46,047 nt of DNA from Acidobacterium sp. (lineage in GTDB: Bacteria; Acidobacteriota; Terriglobia; Terriglobales; Acidobacteriaceae): assembly GCA_003166955.1 (NCBI GenBank), contig PMUI01000105.1, forward strand, positions 1 to 46,047, written 5' to 3'. Of this stretch, positions 40,488 to 46,047 are shown in pieces (position 1 is the stretch's first letter; every line of letters starts with the position of its first letter). The translations under genes and the position numbers were made by a program. A model generated the notes under the pieces. The model was not told the origin of the DNA. It did not search any database and saw only the letters and a list, made by a program, of their open reading frames with translations.

Positions 40488-41251
40488 TAGCCGAAGCGGG
40501 CGCGTGCAACATTGCGGCGGAAGTCGTCGCCACCCATTTCGATGGTGACGCACATTTCGGAGAGGCGGGAACGCATACGTTCGCCGATGCGGTCGCCAAG
40601 GGTTTCGTCGCGCATGACGCGGCTGGCCCCGTTGCTGCCGTTGGAGCCGCCGGGAGCCAGGTCGGCATAGTTGGTGGTGATGATGGTGGTGCGCTTGTCG
40701 TTGTAGCGGGTGTTCAGGACGAGTGCGACGGTGTCCCAGACCCAGTCGGTAGGCTTGGCGGCGCCGAGCTCGTCGAGGACGAGAACCTCTGCGTCGAAGA
40801 CGGGCTGGAGGATTTCCATCTCAGTGGTGGCGACCTGCGGGTTGTATGAGTGCTGGATTTGCTTGAGGAGCTCGCGGTAATCGCAGAACAGGCCGTGGAC
40901 GCCTTTTTCGACGATGAGGGCCTGGAGGATGCCGACGGCGAGATGGGTTTTGCCGACGCCGATGGAGCCGGTGAGGAGCAGGCCACGGCCTTCTGTCGTG
41001 ACCGGATAACCGTCCACGAATTGCCGGGCTGTCATGTGCGCTGAGACGAGCGAGGGGTCCGCCCCGAGAAACCTGGTCTCGTAGCTGTCGAGGGAGCAGT
41101 GCTCGTAGCGGGCGGGGATGGCTGCGCGGTGCAGGAGACGCGTGACGCGCTGTTCAAGCTGGCACTCGCAGGTTTCGATGACGGTTGCACCGCCGGGAAA
41201 CGACAGGACCCGCACACCCATTCCGCCACATCTGAGACAAACACTGGTCAT
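40487..41251 (-). CDS. DnaC/IstB-like AAA+ ATPase (helicase-loader type)
   Basis: 254 residues. The N-terminus has a small zinc-finger-like Cys set (CLRCGG at 5-8, CEC at 28-30). The AAA+ core has Walker A GSIGVGKT (95-102), Walker B VLVLDELG (156-163) and sensor-1 TTNY, with the R-finger region RIGERMRSRLSEMC. Proteins of this type load the replicative helicase DnaB, or serve transposons as IstB. No transposase is adjacent, so a chromosomal helicase-loader role is more likely. It starts at an ATG with no Shine-Dalgarno, but GATACT lies eight bases upstream, fitting a near-leaderless transcript. Confidence 0.87.
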   Translation of the reverse strand: MTSVCLRCGGMGVRVLSFPGGATVIETCECQLEQRVTRLLHRAAIPARYEHCSLDSYETRFLGADPSLVSAHMTARQFVDGYPVTTEGRGLLLTGSIGVGKTHLAVGILQALIVEKGVHGLFCDYRELLKQIQHSYNPQVATTEMEILQPVFDAEVLVLDELGAAKPTDWVWDTVALVLNTRYNDKRTTIITTNYADLAPGGSNGSNGASRVMRDETLGDRIGERMRSRLSEMCVTIEMGGDDFRRNVARARFG

Positions 41252-41318
41252 GAAGGATCAGTATCGCAGGTTGGGCGGGGTGGAAAAGAGGACGGGAGTG
41301 TGGAGGACCGCGCGGGGT

Positions 41319-41346
41319 TTGCTGTGTTGGTTCACCGTGCTAGCGT
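41319..41346 (+). promoter_or_regulatory. Predicted promoter of the methyltransferase gene, leaderless
   Basis: TTGCTG (41319-41324), 16-bp spacer, TAGCGT (41341-41346), then exactly six bases to the GTG start at 41353. There is no Shine-Dalgarno in between. Confidence 0.4.
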
Positions 41347-41352
41347 GGCTTA

Positions 41353-41958
41353 GTGAGCTCCGACGCGCAACGCATTGTCGGGCTGTACCAGCGCCATGCG
41401 GAGGCCTGGGATCGGATGCGCAGTCCGGGCAACCTGTTCGAGAAGCCGTGGCTGGACCGGTTTCTGGCGCTGGTTCCGCAAGGCGGATCGGTTCTCGATC
41501 TGGGATGCGGCGCGGGGTTGCCGATTTCCGGCTATCTGATCCGACAAGGGTATGCGGTGACGGGGGTCGATTCATCGGCTCCGATGATCGATTTGTGCCG
41601 GAAGCGGTTTCCGCAACAGGAGTGGCTGGTGGCTGACATGCGGACGCTGGAGCTGGGACGTCGGTTCGATGGGATTCTGGCGTGGGACAGCTTTTTCCAT
41701 CTTTGTCCCGAGGATCAGCGGGTGGTGTTTTCGGTGTTCGTGCGGCATGCGGGGGCGAAGGCGGCTCTGATGTTCACCAGCGGACCAGAACACGGCCACG
41801 TCATTGGAGAATTTGAGGGTGAGCCGCTGTATCACGGGAGCCTGGATCCGGCGGAGTATCGTGCGCGGCTGGAGGAGCTCGGATTTGAGGTCGTGGATCA
41901 TGTAGTGGAGGATCCGAGGTGCGGGGAGCACACGATCTGGCTGGCGCGGGGGCGGTGA
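41353..41958 (+). CDS. Class I SAM-dependent methyltransferase
   Basis: 201 residues with the standard small-molecule methyltransferase fold: motif I SVLDLGCGAGLPISGYL, motif II GVDSSAPMIDL, then WLVADMRTLELG and DGILAWDSFFHL. Substrate unknown; the short length and lack of extra domains give no clue. The GTG at 41353 begins about 40 residues before motif I, which is usual. A TAGCGT box lies exactly six bases before it and no Shine-Dalgarno is present. It is divergent from the DnaC-like gene, with 101 bp between starts. Confidence 0.88.
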   Translation: MSSDAQRIVGLYQRHAEAWDRMRSPGNLFEKPWLDRFLALVPQGGSVLDLGCGAGLPISGYLIRQGYAVTGVDSSAPMIDLCRKRFPQQEWLVADMRTLELGRRFDGILAWDSFFHLCPEDQRVVFSVFVRHAGAKAALMFTSGPEHGHVIGEFEGEPLYHGSLDPAEYRARLEELGFEVVDHVVEDPRCGEHTIWLARGR

Positions 41959-42011
41959 AGCGGGGCGGGATCGGCGATTCTGACGTAATCTTTCCGCGGG
42001 TGCGCGCAGGA

Positions 42012-42128
42012 TATAAAATGAGGAATCGGATGGACTGATTCCCGCATCCGGCCCACCCACGGTCACCACAGATTCATGTTCAGCAGGTTTGGCAGGTAAC
42101 AGCGAACGTGTGTGCGCGGCCGGGAATC
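42012..42128 (+). promoter_or_regulatory. purA promoter and leader with mutually exclusive pairings
   Basis: A TATAAA box at 42012-42017 would give a leader of about 110 nt before the purA ATG (42138). Three pairings compete: GGAATC (42022-42027) with GATTCC (42037-42042); CGGATG (42027-42032) with CATCCG (42045-42050); and GATTCCCG (42037-42044) with CGGGAATC (42121-42128), the last directly before the start region. Confidence 0.35.
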
Positions 42129-42137
42129 AGAGAGACA

Positions 42138-43478
42138 ATGAAAGCAGGCGATCCGGTGACCCAGGCGAAGTCGGCGGTAGTGGTGGGCGCCCAGTGGGGC
42201 GATGAAGGCAAGGGAAAGATTGTCGATGTGCTTAGCGAGCGCTTCGCCGTGGTGGCGCGCTATGCGGGCGGGCACAATGCCGGGCACACGGTGATCATCA
42301 ATGGGCAGAAATTCATTCTCCAACTCGTACCGTGCGGGGTGCTGCGCCCCGGTTGCCGCGGAGTGATTGGGAACGGCGTGGTTCTCGATCCGATGGCGTT
42401 CCTCAAAGAGACAGGCCGGCTGCGGGAGCTGGGGATCGACGTGGACAGCCGGCTCTTCGTATCGAACCGGGCGCAGGTGATCCTGCCGTATCACCGGATG
42501 ATCGAGCTGGCGGCCGAAACCGCGCCGGGGCGGCAGAAGATTGGGACGACCAGCCGCGGGATTGGTCCGGCATACGAGGACAAGATGGCGCGGAACGGGC
42601 TGCGGGTCGTCGATCTGCTGAATACCAGCCTGCTGAAGACGCATATCGAAAACGCATGCGGGGAGAAGAACGCGATCGCGCATGCGCTGTTCGGGACCGA
42701 GCCGCTCGATCCGGCGCAGATGTACGACGAGTATGCGGCGGCGGCGGAGAAGGTGCGGCCGTTCGTGACGGACACCGCGCTGCTGCTGAACCAGGCGCTG
42801 AGCGATGGGCTGAGCGTGATGTTTGAGGGCGCGCAGGGGACGATGCTGGATATCGACCACGGGACCTATCCGTTTGTGACGTCGTCGTCGGCGTCGGCGG
42901 GCGGAGCGTCGACGGGAACGGGCGTGGGCCCGACGCGGATCGGGACGGTGATTGGGGTAACGAAGGCTTATGTCACGCGCGTGGGCGAAGGGCCGTTCCC
43001 GACGGAAATCTTCGACGAGGCGGGCGAGGCGCTGCGCGCGCGTGGGCAGGAGTTTGGCGCGGTGACGGGGCGGCCGCGACGTTGCGGATGGCTGGATTTG
43101 CCGCTGCTGCGGTATTCAAACCAGATCAACGGGACGGAGTGGCTCGTGATCACGAAGCTGGACGTGCTGGACGATCTGGAGTGGATTCCGGTGTGCACGG
43201 CGTATGAGCTGGACGGCAAGCCGTGCGAGACGATGCCCGCGGATATACGGGGCATCGATGCAATACGGCCCGTGTACACTCGGCTGAAGGGGTGGAAGAC
43301 GTCGACAGAAGGGGCTCAGAATTTCGAGGAGCTGCCGAAGGCGGCGCAGGAATATTTGCGTTTTATGGAGAGAGAGTCGGGCGCGAAGATCGGGATTGTT
43401 TCCACGGGGCCGGACCGGGATCAGACGCTGGAGATGCCGGAATTCCGGGAAGCCATGGGGCGGATCGCGGGAAAATAG
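42138..43478 (+). CDS. purA: Adenylosuccinate synthetase
   Basis: GTP-dependent first committed step from IMP to AMP. 446 residues against about 430 for the family. The P-loop-like GAQWGDEGKGKIVD is near the N-terminus, with AGGHNAGHTVIINGQKF, then GTTSRGIGPAYEDK, MFEGAQGTMLDIDHGTYPFV and the C-terminal TGRPRRCGWLDLPLLRYS. All catalytic residues I know (including Asp in GDEGKG and His in GGHNAGH) are present. ATG at 42138 is preferred; a longer frame to 42108 has no homology, and GTG at 42156 would also keep the enzyme whole. The leader of about 110 nt has competing pairings. An ABM-domain gene follows 50 bp downstream. Confidence 0.97.
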   Translation: MKAGDPVTQAKSAVVVGAQWGDEGKGKIVDVLSERFAVVARYAGGHNAGHTVIINGQKFILQLVPCGVLRPGCRGVIGNGVVLDPMAFLKETGRLRELGIDVDSRLFVSNRAQVILPYHRMIELAAETAPGRQKIGTTSRGIGPAYEDKMARNGLRVVDLLNTSLLKTHIENACGEKNAIAHALFGTEPLDPAQMYDEYAAAAEKVRPFVTDTALLLNQALSDGLSVMFEGAQGTMLDIDHGTYPFVTSSSASAGGASTGTGVGPTRIGTVIGVTKAYVTRVGEGPFPTEIFDEAGEALRARGQEFGAVTGRPRRCGWLDLPLLRYSNQINGTEWLVITKLDVLDDLEWIPVCTAYELDGKPCETMPADIRGIDAIRPVYTRLKGWKTSTEGAQNFEELPKAAQEYLRFMERESGAKIGIVSTGPDRDQTLEMPEFREAMGRIAGK

Positions 43479-43528
43479 TCCTATTTATCAGCTAATCAAC
43501 GGGTATCAGTCGGTACGGGAATCCATAC

Positions 43529-43816
43529 ATGATCAGCTTTACGGTTCGCATGAAATTCCGCAGCGAGGATCGGGAACGGGTAGCCGAGCTGTTGACGACG
43601 CTGGCACGCGCTTCGCGCCAGGAGCCAGGCTGCGTAAGTTACATTCCGCACACGGTGGACGGGGAACCCGACACGGTGGTGATCTACGAGCAGTACAAGG
43701 ATCAGGCGGCGGCGGATGTGCACCGGGCGTCGGCGCACTTCAAGGAACACGTCGTGGGCGGGCTGTACCAGATGATGCTGGACCGGCAGATGGAAACCCT
43801 GACGTCGGTCGCCTGA
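43529..43816 (+). CDS. ABM-domain protein, putative quinol monooxygenase type
   Basis: 95 residues forming one dimeric alpha/beta-barrel (ABM) domain: ISFTVRMKFRSEDRERVAELL, SRQEPGCVSYIPH, TVVIYEQYKDQAAADVHRAS and HFKEHVVGGLYQMM. Relatives include quinol monooxygenases and small-molecule oxygenases or isomerases without a metal or cofactor; the substrate here is unknown. Residues H69 and E73-type His/Glu near HFKEH fit the usual pocket. It starts at an ATG with GGGA upstream, 50 bp after purA, and might be co-transcribed with it, although no functional link is evident. Confidence 0.83.
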   Translation: MISFTVRMKFRSEDRERVAELLTTLARASRQEPGCVSYIPHTVDGEPDTVVIYEQYKDQAAADVHRASAHFKEHVVGGLYQMMLDRQMETLTSVA

Positions 43817-43947
43817 GGGCGATGCAATCATCCGGTTTTTTCGCGCGTCTCAGAGAAAAGGGGCGCGATGCAATGGGCGTGAGAGCGGCGCTCCCGGCCC
43901 GAGTATGACCTTCTGGCAGCGAATGCGCGCAATTCGGCGAATCTTTT

Positions 43948-43977
43948 TTGACGGGCCGCGGGAACCCGGGCTAGCAT
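43948..43977 (+). promoter_or_regulatory. Predicted promoter of the NTF2-like gene
   Basis: TTGACG (43948-43953), 18-bp spacer, TAGCAT (43972-43977). Transcription would start near 43984, about five bases before the ATG at 43989, which supports that start over 43905. Confidence 0.55.
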
Positions 43978-43988
43978 CGGGTACGACC

Positions 43989-44501
43989 ATGCGCCGCCGC
44001 CCGGCCTCCAGCCTGTGCCTGAAGCCCGTTCCGCAAGCCGTTGCCGCATTGATCGTGCTGGCGGGGTGCCAGCCGGGGTGGGCGCTGCCGCACCACGAGA
44101 AGAGCGAGATCCACAAAGAGATTGAGGCGCTGGAGCAGCAGTGGCAGCAGGCCACAGTAACCAACAACATCGGAGAGATGAGCCGGCTGCTGGCCGACGA
44201 TTACGTGGGTATTACCTCGAACGGTACGGTAGAAAACAAGCAACAGGCGCTGGCGCAACGGAGCGCGGGGACGGTGCGGATTACCAGGCTGGAGCTGACG
44301 GACACGCGGGTGCGGGTCTATGGAGATACGGCGGTGGTGACGTCGCAGGCTCTGCTCGAGGGCACGAACGGGACCAGCGACATCGGCGGGCAATACCGTT
44401 ATACGCGGGTGTATAACCGGCGGCTGGGGCAGTGGAAGATTGTGAGCTTCGAGGCCAGCCGGATGCACGATTTCGACGCGCGGGCGAGCAATAAGCACTG
44501 A
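43989..44501 (+). CDS. Exported NTF2-like (DUF4440/SnoaL-type) protein
   Basis: 170 residues. The N-terminus has an export signal with a lipobox-like LAGC (VPQAVAALIVLAGCQPGW), so it may be a lipoprotein. The rest is one cone-shaped NTF2-like domain: EIEALEQQWQQATVTNNIGE, MSRLLADDYVGITSNGTVEN, RVYGDTAVVTSQAL and YTRVYNRRLGQWKIVSFEAS. Members bind small ligands or act as isomerases or cyclases; no function can be assigned. The ATG at 43989 is preferred because a predicted promoter ends 11 bases before it; ATG at 43905 would put 28 unrelated residues before the signal. It stands alone before infC. Confidence 0.8.
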   Translation: MRRRPASSLCLKPVPQAVAALIVLAGCQPGWALPHHEKSEIHKEIEALEQQWQQATVTNNIGEMSRLLADDYVGITSNGTVENKQQALAQRSAGTVRITRLELTDTRVRVYGDTAVVTSQALLEGTNGTSDIGGQYRYTRVYNRRLGQWKIVSFEASRMHDFDARASNKH

Positions 44502-44567
44502 ATCTGAGTCATTCGGTGTGAAACGCAGGCCCCGCTTAACTCACAATGCATCGTACCAATGAGTGGT

Positions 44568-44576
44568 TGGTATACT
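44568..44576 (+). promoter_or_regulatory. Extended -10 promoter of infC
   Basis: TGG-TATACT, a good extended -10 (TGnTATAAT type), with no clear -35 as is common for this class. Transcription would start near 44583, giving a leader of about 35 nt that holds the GAGGAG ribosome binding site. Confidence 0.55.
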
Positions 44577-44616
44577 AAGTTGCCGCGTGGTTCGGCCACG
44601 CTGAGGAGAAAAACCC

Positions 44617-45225
44617 ATCGATAAGCGTTCCGCGAAGCAGTTCGTCCGTATCAACGATCGAATCCGCGCCCGTGAAATTCGCGTGATCGACGAAAAGGGT
44701 GAGCAGCTCGGCATCCTCCCCCCGTTTGAAGCGCTCAAAATTGCCAGAGAGCGCGGTCTCGATCTGGTGGAAGTATCGCCCACAGCTGTGCCCCCCGTTT
44801 GCCGCATTCAGGACTACGGGAAGTTCCTTTACGAAAAAGAAAAGAGCGACCGGGCGGCCAAGAAGCGACAGAAGGTGATTGTCGTCAAGGAAGTAAAGTT
44901 CTCCGTGACCATCGACGATCACGATTTCGAGACGCGGCGCAATCAGGCGATCCGTTTTCTGCAGGACGGGGACAAGGTGAAGGCGTCGCTGCGGTTCAAG
45001 GGGCGGCAGATGGCGCACCGCGAGCTGGGCTACAAGATCATCAACCGGCTGATCCAGGATGTGGGCGAAACCGCAATCGTGGAGTTCATGCCGCGCATGG
45101 AAGGCAACACGCTGCACGCGATCCTGGCGCCGGGGAAGAAGGAAATGCCGAAGAAGCCTGCGGCTCCGCGGCCGGAGCCTCCGCCGGCACCGCCGCAGTC
45201 GCCTCAGCCGCCGTCAGCACAGTAA
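44617..45225 (+). CDS. infC: Translation initiation factor IF-3, ATC start
   Basis: Prevents premature joining of 50S subunits and checks the start codon in the 30S complex. 202 residues: N-domain DKRSAKQFVRINDRIRAR, then VIDEKGEQLGILPPFEALKI, linker SDRAAKKRQKVIVVKEVKFS, C-domain ETRRNQAIRFLQDGDKVKAS, then FKGRQMAHRELGYKII and MEGNTLHAILAP, with a Pro-rich tail (about 175-202). No ATG, GTG or TTG lies before the conserved N-terminus. ATC at 44617 is eight bases after a strong GAGGAG and begins exactly where IF-3 proteins begin. Rare AUU/AUC starts are the known basis of infC autoregulation. Annotation from GTG 44680 or later would lose the N-domain. Confidence 0.93.
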   Translation: MDKRSAKQFVRINDRIRAREIRVIDEKGEQLGILPPFEALKIARERGLDLVEVSPTAVPPVCRIQDYGKFLYEKEKSDRAAKKRQKVIVVKEVKFSVTIDDHDFETRRNQAIRFLQDGDKVKASLRFKGRQMAHRELGYKIINRLIQDVGETAIVEFMPRMEGNTLHAILAPGKKEMPKKPAAPRPEPPPAPPQSPQPPSAQ

Positions 45226-45245
45226 TTCTTCCGGACCGCAGACAG

Positions 45246-45277
45246 ATGGCCTCCCGAACCGGGGGCCATTTTGTCTT
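45246..45277 (+). terminator. Rho-independent terminator after infC
   Basis: ATGGCC (45246-45251) pairs with GGCCAT, and CCC with GGG, closing at 45269, followed by TTTTGTCTT. It lies 20 bp after the infC stop, so rpmI/rplT, which often follow infC, are not in this transcript. Confidence 0.75.
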
Positions 45278-45372
45278 GTGACCGTCTTTGCGGCCCTGCC
45301 GAATTTCAATTCTCCTTCTCCCAAAGCAGCTATGATGCTCGGCAACGCTCTCTCTGAGGGGTTGCGCGCTGC

Positions 45373-46047
45373 GTGTCTGGCGATCAGAATAATTCGGTTC
45401 CGCTGCGCGTGGACGGCGTGGTGAAGCGCTTTGGCGCGGTCACGGCGGTGGGGGGCGTGTCTTTTGAGATTCAGCCGGGCGCGTGCTTTGGGCTGCTGGG
45501 GCCGAATGGGGCGGGGAAGTCGACGCTGATTCGCAGCATCGTCGGGCGAGTGCGGCCGGATGCGGGAAACGTCAGGATTTTCGGGCATCCGGTGAACTCG
45601 GCGGCGGCGCGGGCCGATCTGGGCTGGGTGCCGCAGGAGCTGGCCGTGTATCCGCTGCTGACGTGCCGTGAAAATCTTGAGGCTTTCGGGAAATATCAGG
45701 GGCTCCACGGGAAAACGCTGGACGGCGCGATTGCGTGGTGTCTGGAGTGGGCGGCGCTCGAGGATCGGGCGGGGTCGCCGGTGAAGACGCTGTCGGGCGG
45801 GATGAAGCGGCGGGTGAACATGGCTGCGGGGCTGATCCATCGGCCGCGGCTGGTGCTGCTGGATGAGCCGACGGTGGGCGTCGATCCGCAGTCGCGGAAC
45901 CGGATTTTCGAGATGGTGGAAGCGCTGCGCAGCGACGGGACGACGATCATCTACACCACGCATTACATGGAAGAGGCAGAGCGGCTGTGCGACTGGATCG
46001 CGATTATCGATCACGGGCAGATCATCGCGCAGGGGACCAAGGAGACA
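45373..46047 (+). CDS. ABC transporter ATP-binding protein, 3' end outside window
   Basis: 225 residues of a ccmA/DrrA-type ATPase, cut by the window edge. Walker A GPNGAGKST, Q-loop VPQEL, signature LSGGM, Walker B RLVLLDEPTVGVDP and switch His in YTTHYMEEAERL are all present, so the domain is active. Such ATPases pair with a membrane permease (often ABC-2 type) encoded downstream, for drug, lipid or polysaccharide export; that gene would lie outside the window. The GTG at 45373 is the only start after the in-frame stop at 45355-45357; its ribosome binding site is weak. Confidence 0.93.
   Translation, partial: MSGDQNNSVPLRVDGVVKRFGAVTAVGGVSFEIQPGACFGLLGPNGAGKSTLIRSIVGRVRPDAGNVRIFGHPVNSAAARADLGWVPQELAVYPLLTCRENLEAFGKYQGLHGKTLDGAIAWCLEWAALEDRAGSPVKTLSGGMKRRVNMAAGLIHRPRLVLLDEPTVGVDPQSRNRIFEMVEALRSDGTTIIYTTHYMEEAERLCDWIAIIDHGQIIAQGTKET

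Noticed and set aside
40487-41251. IstB of an IS21-type element
   Set aside because: No IstA transposase or terminal inverted repeats are nearby, and the N-terminal Cys cluster fits a chromosomal DnaC-like loader better.

Overview
The window is high-GC bacterial DNA that looks chromosomal and best fits Acidobacteriota, class Terriglobia (Acidobacteriaceae-like). The clues are family-level: two tiny PExPT-CTERM proteins, a GloVer-type tandem-repeat protein, a YpdA-type bacillithiol disulfide reductase, lipoproteins with NHL propellers, a DUF3857/transglutaminase/TPR giant and a DUF3467 protein. There is no phage, insertion sequence or CRISPR array.

Layout. 1-7.6 kb (+): the end of argS, a small unknown gene, a secreted GH28/GH49-like beta-helix protein and a DUF3857-transglutaminase-TPR protein. 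7.7-20.2 kb (-): a GloVer repeat protein, an orphan sensor kinase, ypdA, a vapBC toxin-antitoxin pair, then a tandemly duplicated cassette [PExPT-CTERM peptide gene + NHL-repeat lipoprotein] ending at a secreted phosphodiesterase. The junction of the two cassette copies holds a broken phosphodiesterase piece and a frameshifted vapB, so the duplicated unit was larger (vapB, peptide gene, lipoprotein, phosphodiesterase). 20.3-23.1 kb (+): class I fumarase, a DUF5996 protein and a UBP-type zinc finger. 23.3 kb (-): tRNA-Leu(TAG), with a partial copy of its 3' end about 120 bp away. 23.4-28.5 kb: a secreted Ig-like/lectin-like protein (-), DUF3467, a GT39-like membrane glycosyltransferase, miaB and a bifunctional nuclease (+). 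28.6-34.0 kb: a surface-polysaccharide group (two FkbM methyltransferases, a Wzx-like flippase, GT2 and GT4 glycosyltransferases). 34.6-39.0 kb (+): a SYLF protein, an LpxL-like acyltransferase and a frameshifted CHASE8-like/HAMP/PAS/GGDEF/EAL protein. 39.0-41.3 kb (-): NDH-2 and a DnaC-like ATPase. 41.4-46.0 kb (+): a methyltransferase, purA, an ABM-domain protein, an NTF2-like protein, infC with an ATC start, and the start of an ABC transporter ATPase.

Most genes are housekeeping or cell-envelope genes. The least ordinary part is the duplicated cassette at 12.7-20.2 kb. Its 64-residue proteins would leave only about 10-13 residues between a signal-peptidase site and an exosortase-type PExPT site, so they look like precursors of a sorted micro-peptide paired with a lipid-anchored propeller. 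Other cross-window patterns are tandem arrays of unrelated 7-bp units at gene edges (six loci), -10 boxes placed 6-11 nt before start codons that lack a Shine-Dalgarno (leaderless or near-leaderless genes), and inverted repeats that can hide ribosome binding sites. All family assignments and alignments were made by eye, without database searches.
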